Positions 1 to 10,993 of a stretch of 64,000 nt of DNA are shown in pieces. The notes below the pieces were generated by a model, which had not been told where the DNA came from, searched no databases, and saw nothing but the letters and a program-made list of their open reading frames with translations. Origin of the DNA: Pseudopyrenochaeta lycopersici (Eukaryota; Ascomycota; Dothideomycetes; Pleosporales; Pseudopyrenochaetaceae); contig NHZP01000063.1 of assembly GCA_003313425.1 (NCBI GenBank), positions 1 to 64,000 on the forward strand. The letters are read 5' to 3'. Position 1 is the stretch's first letter. Each line of letters starts with the position of its first letter. The position numbers and the translations under genes were made by a program.

Positions 1-498
1 CGGGTACATATTGCGAAAGAATTGGACCTCGTAAGCTCATCTCTGAAGACTACTTAGTACGCTACTAATCCCTGTATAGCTCAAGAATTCCCACCCCATC
101 ATCGGTATCGTAGTTCTCGTCTTGCTCGTTTTCCAACCCTGTTTGGCTTCTTACACCACGCACTCTTCAAAAGACATCAGAGACGCACGTTGTGGTCTTA
201 CGCACATATCTGGCTTGGTCGTATCGCCATCGTCCTAGGAATTCTCAATGGTGGCCTTGGCCTCAAGCTTGCGGACTCGTCGGGCAGAAGTTCTAAGGGA
301 GGTATTATTGTATATGGAGCTATCGCTGGATTAGTTTTTCTGGGTTGGGCAACAGCGTCTATTGTTGGTGAGAGGCGGAGGAAGACCAGGGCTGTTAATG
401 CGCCCAAGTACACAGAATCCTCTGGTGGCAGAACCGACACCACTGTTATGGATGACATTCCACTCCCTGTGGGTGGTCGTTACGCACCAAAGCATTAG
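1..498 (+). pseudogene. 3' part of a DOMON-cytochrome b561 gene, left-arm copy
   Basis: This matches the last 30 nt of exon 3 (1-30), an intron (31-79) and exon 4 (80-498) of the gene at 48540-49993. Exon 4 encodes the last helices of a b561 domain (a HIWLGR segment with a histidine, then GLVFLGWATAS) and a charged cytosolic tail. Compared with the right-arm copy it lacks one C near 137, which breaks the frame early in exon 4, and three bases near 402. Both changes lie in short GC runs and may be consensus errors. Whether the 5' part exists to the left of the window cannot be seen. Confidence 0.8.
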
Positions 499-737
499 GA
501 CTAGTGAAATCCCTTCTTTCTTAAAGAGCGGAGTTGAGGGAGAACTGCCCAGGAAATATAGATACCTATACAAGGTGTGAGGGAACGATCAGGTGACTTT
601 CACGCTTTATGAATAGTCCCACTTTATGAATATTGTGAAAATAGCTTAAGTCAGAGCTTTCCTTACGAATCTCTTCCTCTCCTTGTAAACAATTACTTTG
701 CCCAAGTCGCATTTGACCTCGTTCGTGTTCTTGTACC
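499..737. other. Intergenic stretch, nothing recognised
   Basis: This holds the b561 3' flank and about 130 bp next to the left end of the hAT element. On the minus strand the last part has a short open frame without a recognisable domain. It is mirrored at 48301-48539. Confidence 0.5.
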
Positions 738-3700
738 CAGTGTGGCCAATGGATGGAAGCTTGTCCATCCAATCCGCTTCGTTTTGGATTGGATTGGATT
801 GGATGGAGGAATCCAATGAATCCAAATCGAAATTACTGCCGCCACATTGTGGTGGAGATTAGAGAACGAGGCATCATAGTGCCAATGCGTAAGCCATATT
901 TGCTAGCTAAGCGGAATGGCTGATTCCGAGCGAATTTCTTCGCATTATCGTGAACATAATTCTGAGTACGGGGCGACAGATACTCCGTGCATAAGCCACT
1001 GGAATCATAGCTATTTGCTTCCTTATAAAACGAGCCCAAGGTGACGAAGTCTGAGTTGCAAGGCGTTGAAGGTGTCGCACCTTTTCAAAAAAAAATTAGC
1101 TCTGGATCTAACATGCCTCATTAAGTTATTGTTCTTGTTTTGCTCTCCGCAGCAGTTATCACTACTGTTATTACTGCGTCACATGACATCACTATTACCT
1201 CTTACGGTTGACGCTTTACGGTCATTTGAGGGGGAGAAGGTTGCTCTATCTGCTCCTTCAACATGCTCTGCACTGTCTGCACCACTCTCCGCGGTAGGGC
1301 CCTGAAATAATTCTCTTGCACTTATACTAACCTTTCTTTGAATAGGATGGCGAGCTTTCGTCGCCAATGAGTCCCATTATACCGATTCGGACCACGATTG
1401 GTCATGGGTGCAATGGAGGTTGCTTCCCGGGCATTCAATCCCTTTGTCACGTTCAATGAAGAGGATTAGAGGATGGTTCTGGGCGTTTGGCGCGCCGACA
1501 GAGGAGCAGGGGACGAAGAAAAGATTCTGGCTCTGTAAGGAATGTCATCTGGCTGGGAAAGGTGGCCATTACAACACCGACAATGGTACCTCTGCCGTGA
1601 ATACACATTTACGAGATATCCATCATCTAGCCTGGGATAAAGACAACAAAGAAGTTATCAATGATGCCTCAAAGAGGTGGCTCTGGACAATGAAAGGCAA
1701 GCCCGCTCCCTCTACGGCGGATGCTGCTAGCCTCGACGCGTCTATTCCTCGAGAACAGGAAATCATGCACTATTTAGCGCTCGAATTTGATACGAATCGA
1801 TTCCAGAGGCTTCTCGTTCGTTGGATGTCTATGACAATGTCTCCTTTCGTCAAGTTGATAGTGCAGCGTTCCGTGAGCTCATTAGATACCTCTCTTCCCG
1901 TGCGGAACCTCCAATGCCTTCCCATACCACGATTTCGGCCTGGGTAGCTCATGGTTTTGAGCTTCATAAAGCGACAGTGAAGAAGGAGTTGAAAGATGCT
2001 TCGAGTAAAGTCCACTTCGCATTTGATCTCTGGACCTCCGGAAACCTATTATCCCTCAACGGCATTGTCGCTCACTTTCTCAACAAGGACTTTAAGGCTC
2101 GATGCATCCTTCTCTCGACTCCAGAGCAACTGGGCTCACACGCAGGTATCAACATCGCCGATGGGGTCAGCAAGGTTATAGACGACTTTGAGGTCATGAA
2201 CAAGATTGGATACCTTTGTGCTTGACAACGCTTCGAACAACGATACGGCAATGGATGCTCTTGCAGAGACGTATGGTTTTGATGCTATTAAACGACGCCT
2301 TCGCTGCTCTGGCCATATTATCAATCTTATTGCTCGCCATCTTCTTTTCGGCGTGGACCCAGATTTATTCGAAATGGAGGATCAGATGTCAAAAAACACC
2401 AAATAGAGTTTGAGGCATTGGGAGAAAAAACGGACCGGTCGGCAAACTTCACAACCTGGTTGTTTGGACGTATTCAAGCCCCCAACGACGAGCTAGATGG
2501 GTCGCAGGTAAGTTTACTGCCCTTCCGGCAAATTCAGTTCTTAATGTACCGTAGCACAGCAGAAATATATCGAAGAATCCGATGGTGAGGCCGATAAAGC
2601 TGACCTCAAGGCTTACGAGCTCTGCCGAGACAACAATACACGCTGGAATAGCGTCTATAATATGCTCCGTCGTGCGAATAAACTCCGCAATGCTCTCGAT
2701 TATTGGCTTGAATCAGAAGAGAGACTGATCAAACGGAACAATGCCAAGGGTACAAAGTTGCCAGTTGAGGATGCAGCAATCTGCAAGGACATCTTCACAG
2801 ATAGGTTAACGGAAAAGGACTGGGACATACTCTCCGAGTATGAAAGACTGCTCAGGCCATGTTATGAGGCGACGCTAGATCTACAGGGTCGACCAGGTGA
2901 TGGTACATCCAGCGGGCTGACAAACGTCATTCAGGATATCGAGTATATTCTCGAAGAGCTGACTGCTGTTTATGCCCTCATACGAATCTGCAGCAGAAGA
3001 CATTATTCAAGGGGAATGGCATTTCAAGGCCCAAATCAAGCTTGCAATCGACAAAGCTCAACAGTATTACCAGAAGCTTGGAGACTCGCCTGTCTACCTT
3101 GCCGCCGTCGTTCTTGATCCTGCGAAGAACTGGGATTATCTCGAAGCGTTCTGGAACAAGCAGCCGAAGTGGATCAAAGACGGGCAGAGAGCAGTCAAAA
3201 GGCTCTGGCTTGACAGCTACAAGCAACAGCCCATTTCAGATGCCCTTTCGCCCCAAAAGAAGAACCCGCGCGATGGTGAGCCCACGGGCATTCAAGCGTA
3301 TCGAATGAGAGGTATCAAAGCTGCGCAGACAGCTAACCGTGAGAAGAGAAAGGATGAATATGACCGCTATTGCACTCAAGGGCAGATCGAGTGTGACGAG
3401 CCAATCGTCTGGTGGACAACGACTGGCAAAGCCCAGTATCCGCAGCTTGCGCAGATGGCTATCGATATCCTCAGTATTCCGGCAATGAGCGACGAGCCAG
3501 AAAGAATATTTAGTAGATTGGGCATGATGATAACTGACCGCCGCAATCATCTACAGTGTAGTACAGCACAGGCAGCACAGTGTCTGTATTCATGGGACAA
3601 GGCCGGTATTATCGACATAAGGCAAAAGCCGGTTGAATGAGAAAAGACGTCATATTTTGTAGCAAGATCTCTACATTATACTTTAGATTAATCCATTCTA

Positions 3701-3884
3701 ACTATTTTCTAACGAAATTATGCCGTTTGTAGAGATTTCCATAATACACATTGATCACCCGCTCAGACCACTATGGCTAAGGCTGAATGGATTGAACTAG
3801 ATTGGATTTGGATTGGACTGGATACCCCTGGATTTTGTGGCGTTGGATTGGATCGACGATCCGTTCCATCCATTGGCCACACTG
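738..3884 (+). mobile_element. hAT transposon, decayed, left-arm copy
   Basis: The ends are inverted: CAGTGTGGCCAATGGATGGA at 738 and its reverse complement finishing at 3884, the CAGTG start being usual for hAT. Just inside each end are tandem GGATT repeats (about 783-805 and 3787-3852), typical of transposase-binding subterminal repeats. The 8-bp flanks (CTTGTACC and CACACATC) do not match, so no target duplication remains. The right flank is copia RNase H coding sequence and the left flank is unrelated, which suggests a deletion or recombination at one end. The mirrored copy is 45157-48300. Confidence 0.85.
1183..3640 (+). pseudogene. hAT transposase, left-arm copy, several frameshifts
   Basis: This corresponds to the three-exon transposase described at 45399-47855. 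Exon equivalents are 1183-1293, 1346-2507 and 2555-3640. Compared with the right-arm copy it has single-base changes near 1347 (-C), 1824 (-T), 2213 (+C), 2428 (+G) and 2974 (+C), each breaking the frame, plus the in-frame TAG at 2404-2406 that both copies share. All five private changes are one-base indels, some in short runs, so they may be consensus errors rather than biological decay. Confidence 0.85.
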
Positions 3885-4617
3885 CACACATCATCGACCA
3901 AGAAGAGCCAGACTTCTTTGGTGCCACCGACGCTTCATACGCTGATCATAAGGCCACTCGGAAGAGCCCACAAGGCTACATATTCCTCCTATTTGGTGGC
4001 CCTACTTACTGGAAAGCGACACTTCAACGGTGCGTCACCAAATCAACCACTGAAGCCGAGCTGATTGCCGCATCTTCTGCTGGCACTGAACTGCTCTGGT
4101 GGTGGAGACTATTCAAAGATTGTCACGGGGACCACGCGACACGCTAGCAGGAACATGACGATCCGGAGCGGATCAACACAGAACCGTGATCCTGAAGGGA
4201 TCACGGACGTGAAACCCTTTTCTCCTTCTTCGTGCTACGTCTTGTATCTAGTCTCGTCCCTAGCTAAGCTAATACTACTGCTATTCGTTACTCGAGCATC
4301 GCTGCTGAACCAGGTCGCAGCCGAACCCTGACAAAGATATTGAATTCGATCCTAGCAACGAACGGGTCCTATACTGCGACAACCAGCAAACAACCCGCCT
4401 ATTTACTGCTGCTACGCCACGCCTCAAAACATCACTTCGACACGTTGATATACATCATCACTGGCTACATCAAGAAACACAGTCAAACAGAATTAGTCTT
4501 ACTTACATGCCAACGAACTGTCAGCCAGCTGACGGCCTTACAAAACTTCTACCTCGTCAGAGGCATGAAAATTGGGTATCACTTTTACATTTCAAAGCAT
4601 TTCTTACAAAACAGTGA
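3885..4617 (+). pseudogene. Ty1/copia polyprotein C-terminus (RNase H), split by a solo LTR
   Basis: The 3893-4120 part encodes a copia RNase H core: FFGATDASYAD with a catalytic Asp, a KSPQGYIFLL strand, and STTEAELIAAS with the catalytic Glu. Removing the LTR at 4121-4333 and one AAGAT repeat rejoins the frame exactly (...LFKD then IEFDPSNERVLYCDNQ...) and it continues through a PADGLTKLLPR segment, the usual copia C-terminus, to TGA at 4615-4617. Reverse transcriptase and integrase are absent because the hAT element abuts at 3884. The single extra G near 4127 lies within the LTR. Confidence 0.88.
4121..4333. repeat. Solo LTR with 5-bp target duplication AAGAT
   Basis: A 213-bp block starts TGTCACGG and ends CCCTGACA (TG...CA ends). 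It is flanked by AAGAT at 4116-4120 and 4334-4338. It interrupts the copia RNase H frame, and excision restores it. Inside is a perfect 9-bp hairpin, CCGTGATCC/GGATCACGG. No internal retroelement sequence is present, so this is the usual outcome of recombination between two LTRs. The right-arm copy (44709-44920) is one G shorter. Confidence 0.9.
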
Positions 4618-5117
4618 GCTTCTACAAAGTAAGTACTCTTCCTGGTTTTTCCTATGTGGTTTTTACAGGTTTAACGAGGCTGTACACCTTATTATGCTCT
4701 AACCCACTACCTACACTTTTATGTATTTTAGGTATACCGTCAACCTCTACACAGAACGGAAGCAATCAGGACCTCAGTGCTAGCTCTAGGAGACGTCCGA
4801 CTACTGAGGACGCCCGTAGTACAGAGCGAGGTCCACCAACACCGCGGCGGCGGACGATCCCCACCTGGCACTGCTCCAACTAAGCGGCTACCCACCGCAA
4901 CTATACAAGCAGCTCTGCCCCTATACGGGGCAGGGGGTGGACTATGATCACATCAGCTTCTACATACATTCAAATCTAAAGGGGGTGTGTAAGCCTAGGA
5001 CGCCTACAGTCACGTGGTTTACTACAGACTAATCTGTCCATTCATAAGTTAAGTAATGACGCTAATTATTCATGCAGACAAGGTCACATGACCATTTCAT
5101 TCATCGCCCATCCTGAC
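4618..5117 (+). other. Copia 3' untranslated region, purine tract and probable LTR start
   Basis: Downstream of the copia stop lies a non-coding stretch ending in AAAGGGGGTG (4978-4987), a likely polypurine tract. TGTAAGCC follows at 4988 as a plausible 3' LTR start. I cannot fix the LTR's right end; a CTGACA at about 5111-5116 is one candidate. The segment 5081-5117 (GACAAGGTCACATGACC...) also occurs in reverse complement at 15855-15897, so it may belong to another repeat. Confidence 0.45.
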
Positions 5118-6916
5118 ACAGCTATGTATACATAATCTTAAATTCAACATGCTGCGGTTAAGAAATCGCGTGAATAAGTTAGGAGATGTGTTTTGCTGGG
5201 GTGGCCAGGTAGCCCGAAACCAGGTAGACCGGCTTAATTGTGAAATTGCGAACAAAGATTTCTCAGGCAATTCTGGTGGGCCACAGGCAAGATCTCGGAA
5301 ATTTGGGTGGCCCCCCAAGCTCGTTTCTCAGACGTTCCGCTAAAAGGATGAATCAGCCACATCCTTGTAAGGCAAGCTTAGCGATCAGATCGTGGACGTA
5401 TAAACGTATAACCGATCCAGACCAGACCATTTCGCTTCCTAATCAGGTCAGTTGCTCAGCCACCACGCTAGCGCGTAACTCCAGAACGAAGCCGGAAGGC
5501 GACCCACAATACGAAGCATAGAAAGGCCGCGAAGTGTGGAAATCAGCAGAGGTATCTGGATGCTCAGTTGTACGGAGGAACAGGCGCGCCATAAGCGTTG
5601 TTGCCCGGATGTCATGTGGGGCCCAGTGTGACTAACCAAAAGAGGTAGCATCAAGATTGTGTTTTGCTATTACATTGAAGGTACAGCCCATAAGTATTGT
5701 CAGCTCCAAAAATCTATGCACAGTTAGGTTCCCCTTCTTCCTACTACAATATGTGCAAAAGAGAAACAACAACACCTTAACTTGAGATATATTTAAGCAA
5801 CTATTTCACATTTTTTCAAAGTGGAGAATAGTTGAGAGTGGAGAGACTTGCAGATCTAAATTCTGATTGTGCGTAGGCTACCCGCTGGAGCGAACAATAC
5901 TTCTGAGTTGTACTTACAGCATTTACCTACGTAAGGTGATTGCAGGTCGTGTATTCAGGGGTAGTCAGACCAATCACCTGTTCAGTAATCACAGTACTTC
6001 GACATATCTAGCTACATATTGGACAATGCTCATTGACATTTATTTGGGCTAGTGGGTAGGGAGTTCTGATTTGGTGCTTGGCAGGGACAGCCAGCCAGAT
6101 GTCAGATTGTCAGATACAAGGTGCGTGTCCGATGAGAGAGCATGCTGTTAGATCTACAGCACAGCAGCGAGGGTACGCGATACTGTATTGTAGTACAAAG
6201 CTCGGGTGTAACCACCTGGCACACACACACACCCCACATTAAAAGGAGAAAAACAGGGAACAAGAGAAAAATCAATAAATCCTCATCCATGCTTCTGACC
6301 AAAAAAGATTTATTAAATTCTGACACCAGAAAGACGTCATGCATGCGGCTGAGCTGAGGCAGAAATAGAACTCTAACTCTCGTATGACTGCGTCTTTTAG
6401 CTTTCGGGCTAATTTGAGACCACGCGCTGGGATGAACGGGGCTGAACTGGAGGGAATACGTAACCAAAAAGTTTTGAACACGGTGATCAAGCTGATTATT
6501 GTGCTATGGTAGAGAGCTTAGCTAACGGTACTAATAATTCAAGTACAGGTGTTGAGAGCAACTGTAGACAGTAAGGGGATAGAGTGATTCCTGTTGGTCA
6601 TCATTCTACAGCAAGTAAATTGCCAATCCTGAACAAGAATCAAAGGGAGTCTCTAGCGCAACGATATAGTAGCTTTGCAAACATGCTTGCACGCAATGCC
6701 CAAGTGGGGCCCTGAGAACATTTAGAGCAGGCATGCTTGATAATCTCAAGACGCTTGGCTAGTCATACGTAATTCCGCTTAGCAGGAAGCCCCTGGGTTT
6801 ACACAAGTTACCTACTGGCGCAAGCATAAATGAAGGGGAAGCCTCTTCCTCAGATCAAACATCACCCAACTTCCCTCGTTCCCACTTCATCATCTCATTG
6901 CCGCTACAAAACCAAA
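5118..6916. other. 1.8-kb gene-poor stretch with a CA microsatellite
   Basis: No convincing gene is seen on either strand; open frames are under 125 codons and resemble nothing I recognise. A short (CA)7 run lies at 6220-6233. The last part is the tannase upstream region, with a weak AT-rich GCATAAATG at about 6822-6830. Small indels relative to the right arm occur near 5275 (-G) and 5735 (-C); none follow in this arm. Confidence 0.5.
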
Positions 6917-8733
6917 ATGAGGCTCAGCTCCATTTCGAGTGGTGTCCTCGCTCTCGCCACATGTGCTCACAGTAGCAAGGCAGACGGCTCAGCTAGACTT
7001 GCCACCTATAACGGATATGCCGATGTAACCGCAAGCAGTTTCAACGCATCGTGTACCGCATTAGCAAAGTCGATCGCAAAAGAGAACATCGTCGTCAACT
7101 TCGCGGAATATGTTCCTCCAGGCACAAACATCACCTTCCCTAACGCAGACCCGACTTGTATGCGCCCTTTCCAAATCGTCACGACAGATCTATGCCGGGT
7201 GAATATGGATGTAGCAACATCTGATAAAAGTGGACTTGTGGTTGAGGTCTGGCTTCCAAAGAACTGGACGGGGCGGTTTTTGAGCACCGGGAACGGTGGA
7301 TTGGGTGGCTGTAAGTCCTGATGCATCTTTTGTTTCAGAAGAGTCATGTACTTAACTCTGGTCTCAATACGTAGGCATCCAGTTCGAGGACCTGGACTAT
7401 ACGGCTAGCCAAGGTTTTGCTGCAGTGGGCACAAATAATGGACACGATGGCCAATCAGGCGAGGCATTCTTAGACAACGACGAGGTTGTTGCCGATTTCG
7501 TCTTTAGAGGGTATGTTTTCCACCTCTTCTATGCTTTATACAGGATTTCAAAATAGAGCTAATTGAATCTATAGTATCCATACTGGTGCAGTTGTCGGGA
7601 AGTCAGTCACAGAGCTCTTCTATGGATCTAAGCACAGCAAATCGTACTTTCTCGGTTGCTCTTCAGGAGGTCGTCAAGGATTCAAAGCTATACAAGACTT
7701 TCCAGACGACTTCGACGGCCTCGTTATTGGAGCACCCGCTCTTGCTTTCAATAGCATGGCTGCATGGACCGGTAATTTTATTGTCATCACCGGGACAAAT
7801 ACTTCCGAAAGATTCCTTCCCTTGGACTTATGGACTGTCGTTAACGCAGCGGTGATGGACCAATGTGACGAGATCGACGGCGTGAAAGACGGCATAATCG
7901 AGGATCCTAATCTTTGCATATTCAATGCATCAGCGTTGTTATGTGCGCCCGACGCGAGCACTGGGTGCCTTACAAATGCCCAAGTCACTACGGTAAATAG
8001 GGTCTTCAGCGAGCTCATTGGGGAAGATGGATCTTCGATTTACCCGCGCATGCAACCTGGGAGTGAGGGCCTTGCGTCGATTGTATACTATAATGGTGTG
8101 CCTTCTCCCTTCACAGTAAGTCACTCTGCCCTTTGTTTGGTAGTAGGGATATAGGACTAAATCCTTTGATAGGACTGGCTTAAGTTTGCTGTCTTCGCCG
8201 ATCCTAACTGGGACCCCACAACTTTAACCCCCGAAAATATTACATTCGCCCGACAGCAGAATCCTTCTAATGCAGAGACGTTTAACACTGATCTCTCGGC
8301 CTTCCGTTCCACAGGTGCCAAAGTTCTTCACTATCACGGTTTGCAGGACGGGATCATCACCTCTGAGATTAGTGAAAGGTATTATGAGGCAGTCAGGAAA
8401 GCAATGGGCTTGTCATTTGGAGAAATGGATGACTTTTATCGCTACTTCAAGGTTCCTGGTATGGATCACTGCAGCGCCGGACCTGGCGCATGGCAAATTG
8501 GGCAAACAGCTGTCGGGACGTCTCAGTTCACTAGCGAGGATAATGTCCTGATGCGCGTAGTGGATTGGGTGGAGAACGGCGCAGCCCCAGAAACCATCAG
8601 GGGAACCAAGTTTGTCAATGATACCGCTTCCCTTGGGGTTGACTTTATCCGAAAGCATTGCAAATATCCGAAACGGAGCGTTTTCAATGGTAATGGCAAT
8701 CCCGATGAGGAGAACAGCTGGGAGTGCCAGTAG
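6917..8733 (+). CDS. Tannase / feruloyl esterase family enzyme, secreted
   Basis: Four exons (6917-7310, 7375-7510, 7575-8115, 8173-8733) with GT..AG introns join to 543 residues, normal for the fungal tannase family (AoFaeB and tannases). Known members hydrolyse ester bonds of plant phenolics such as ferulate or gallate. An N-terminal signal-like segment (MRLSSISSGVLALATCAHSS) indicates secretion. The nucleophile motif GCSSGGRQG, the Asp in GLQDG and the His in MDHCSAG are present, with the paired cysteines of the family's CS-D-HC arrangement. Several N-x-S/T sites fit a glycoprotein. The ATG at 6917 is chosen because it starts the signal peptide; the in-frame ATG 87 bp upstream does not. 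The substrate cannot be decided from sequence. Confidence 0.9.
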
Positions 8734-9128
8734 TAAGATACGATGGTGGTTGTAAGCCGCTCTTAGGAAACCTTCTTAACAAGATCTTGGCGGAGGAACT
8801 GTAGTATAGACTTTCTATTTTCCCTTTCTTACCTAACATTAGGTGTATTAACAAACAAAAAAAGAGGTGGTTATGAGACGCAGAGCACTTTAGAGTTCAG
8901 GGAAGAGCTTTGATTGTTTTGGTTTTGTTTTTCTGTTTAACAGCTTACATATCAATGAATCATAACGTGTTCCACCAGTCAGTGGGCTACACCATTCAGT
9001 GGGCAGCCCCCAAACCCACCAAAAATCAAGAAAACGGACCCGTGCAATCGTAGCAACAACCTCTTATATCAACCTAAAAATATAAAATCTTTGAAACCCT
9101 AGCTTTCTGTACTTATTTAATAACTCTA
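8734..9128. other. Tannase 3' flank with a pogo-type terminal repeat remnant
   Basis: From a TA at 8963-8964 the sequence ACGTGTTCCACCAGTCAGTG follows, with a second similar block (CACCATTCAGTGGGCA) just downstream and then CAGCCCCCAAACCCACC. This resembles the end of the MITE at 61343-61737 (ACGTGTTCCACAAG..., then CAGCCCCAAAACCC). I read it as one end of a decayed pogo/Fot1-type element into which the intact element at 9129 later inserted. The rest is AT-rich with no gene. Confidence 0.5.
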
Positions 9129-10991
9129 ACGTACTTCACAAGCGCGTTAGTCACACAAGCGAATTAGTCAAGTGTGCCAAGACACTCACCAAAACATTTC
9201 ATCCCTCTACCTCATCACCACCATGGCTGTAAATTCGAAGATTCGGGACAATACGCGAGAAGGACGAATCGACTGTGCAATAAAAGCATTACAAAGGAAC
9301 GAAATCTCAAGTATTAGGAGAGCAGCGAGTATATATCGCGTAAACCATGAAACACTCAGACGTCGCCTCCAAGGCCACCCTGCACGCACCGAAACCGTTG
9401 CAAACAACAGAAACCTTGACGATGATGAAGAACAGACATTGACTGAGTGGATATTGGACCTTGCCACCCACGGATACCCCCCTCGCAAGCGTATGGTTGA
9501 AGATACCGCAAACTTGCTACGTCGACTGCGGGGTAACCCACCAGTTGGTGTCAATTGGGTCAACAACTACGTTGGACGCAACCCTGAAGTGCAAATTGCG
9601 CAGAGCAAGAAATACGACTACCAAAGAGCAGAACGGGAGGACCCTGAGGTGATCAAGGAGCATTTTCAGCTTCTCAAGAATGTGGCGAACAAGTATGGCA
9701 TACAGGACGATGATATCTACAACATGGACGAGATAGGCTTTCTAAGAGGTGACATTGGTACAGCCAAAGTTGTGACGGCAAGAGATGGCCCTAAATACCA
9801 CATACAGCCTGGTGATCGTGACTGGATGACGGTTATTGAATGCATAAATGTCGCCAAACGCCGTATACCAGCCATGGTTATCGCTAAAGGGAAGGTGTTC
9901 CAGAACGTCTGGTTTGATAAGGACGCAGGCCTTCCAGATGACTGGGTAATCGCTCATAGCGAAACCGGATGGTCTAATGACAGATTAGGTTATATATGGC
10001 TTACAGAGGTGTTTGACCCTTGTACAAAGCAAAACACCAAAGGCGTCAATCGACTCCTCATTATGGATGGCCACAGTAGCCACTGCTCAGAGCCATTTGA
10101 GACCTACGCAAGGGAAAACAACATTATCCCGTTATGGCTACCCTCACATTCCTCGCATATTCTGCAACCATTAGATGTTGCCTGCTTCAGTTCAGTTAAG
10201 AAGCGCTATCGTCGAGGGGTAGAGATGTTGGCTCGTGATGGGCAGAACCACGTTGATGTGGACGACTTCCTTCGCATCTACGCTGCTGGTCGTCCTCACG
10301 CGCTGAGTAACAGCAACATCGAAAGCGCCTTTAAAGCCACCGGCATTTTTCCATTCAATCCCGATGAGGTGCTTGACGGGTTAGGTGTGATCAACCCAGC
10401 ACCACCCTCTGAGCCTTGTTCGTCCTCAACAAATTCGGTCACCAACACACCCAAAACGGTACGCCAGATTGAGAAGCAGCAGAGAGCTATAAGACGCCGA
10501 CAACATGTGCTTGAGCGACGGTCCACGTCACCTACGATGGTGGCAATGAAAAAGGTAGCGAAGAGCGCTAAATTGGCTTTACAAGCGTCAGCAATCATCA
10601 CCGAGGAACTCGAGCGTTCAAAGGCTCTCAACGCTAAAGTAGTTAAAAAGCGCAACGTTAAAGTCAAGTATATTACCCAACGAGAGAATCTTACAATCAA
10701 GGAGGCAGTTGAGCTATCACAGGAGTCTATAGCACCTCCAGAAGCTACACAAAGTGAAGGTGGCGATGCGACACCAAAGGATTCAAGTCGAGCTCTGCGC
10801 CGCTGTAGGGGGTGTATGTCAACCGGGCATAATATAAGGACTTGCCCAACACGTAAGAGCCTTTGCGCAATGTAATCATCATACAAAATTAGATGGAGGT
10901 GTCAGAATGCAAGAAGATGGTGGTGTTGTTCGTGGTGCCAAGAAATGCCTGACTAATTCGCTTGTGAGACTAACTCGCTTGTGAAGTACGT
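9129..10991 (+). mobile_element. Intact pogo/Fot1-like DNA transposon, left-arm copy
   Basis: The element is 1863 bp, flanked by TA on both sides (9127-9128 and 10992-10993). The terminal inverted repeats begin ACGTACTTCACAAGCG and run about 43 bp with two differences. Each contains two copies of a 17-bp unit (CACAAGCGCGTTAGTCA and CACAAGCGAATTAGTCA in the left end), probably two sites for a bipartite DNA-binding domain. One uninterrupted transposase gene fills the interior. From memory its size is close to that of the Parastagonospora nodorum Molly element; I could not check this. The identical copy in the other arm is 38049-39911. Confidence 0.92.
9223..10875 (+). CDS. pogo/Fot1-like transposase with a C-terminal CCHC knuckle
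   Basis: The protein has 550 residues from the ATG at 9223 (context CACCATGG); upstream in-frame codons lack an ATG. It cuts and pastes the surrounding element. The N-terminus has a psq-type helix-turn-helix (RREAS-like RRAASIYRVNHETLRRRL) followed by a CENP-B/Tc5-type helix-turn-helix. The DDE_1 core shows NMDEIGFLRG, LLIMDGHSSHC and LQPLDVACF, giving three acidic residues in the expected places, then the family's TGIFPFNPDEVL. The C-terminus ends in a zinc knuckle (CRGCMSTGHNIRTC, CX2CX4HX4C), better known from retroelement Gag proteins. The gene is uninterrupted, so the element could be active or very recent. Confidence 0.93.
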   Translation: MAVNSKIRDNTREGRIDCAIKALQRNEISSIRRAASIYRVNHETLRRRLQGHPARTETVANNRNLDDDEEQTLTEWILDLATHGYPPRKRMVEDTANLLRRLRGNPPVGVNWVNNYVGRNPEVQIAQSKKYDYQRAEREDPEVIKEHFQLLKNVANKYGIQDDDIYNMDEIGFLRGDIGTAKVVTARDGPKYHIQPGDRDWMTVIECINVAKRRIPAMVIAKGKVFQNVWFDKDAGLPDDWVIAHSETGWSNDRLGYIWLTEVFDPCTKQNTKGVNRLLIMDGHSSHCSEPFETYARENNIIPLWLPSHSSHILQPLDVACFSSVKKRYRRGVEMLARDGQNHVDVDDFLRIYAAGRPHALSNSNIESAFKATGIFPFNPDEVLDGLGVINPAPPSEPCSSSTNSVTNTPKTVRQIEKQQRAIRRRQHVLERRSTSPTMVAMKKVAKSAKLALQASAIITEELERSKALNAKVVKKRNVKVKYITQRENLTIKEAVELSQESIAPPEATQSEGGDATPKDSSRALRRCRGCMSTGHNIRTCPTRKSLCAM

Positions 10992-10993
10992 TA

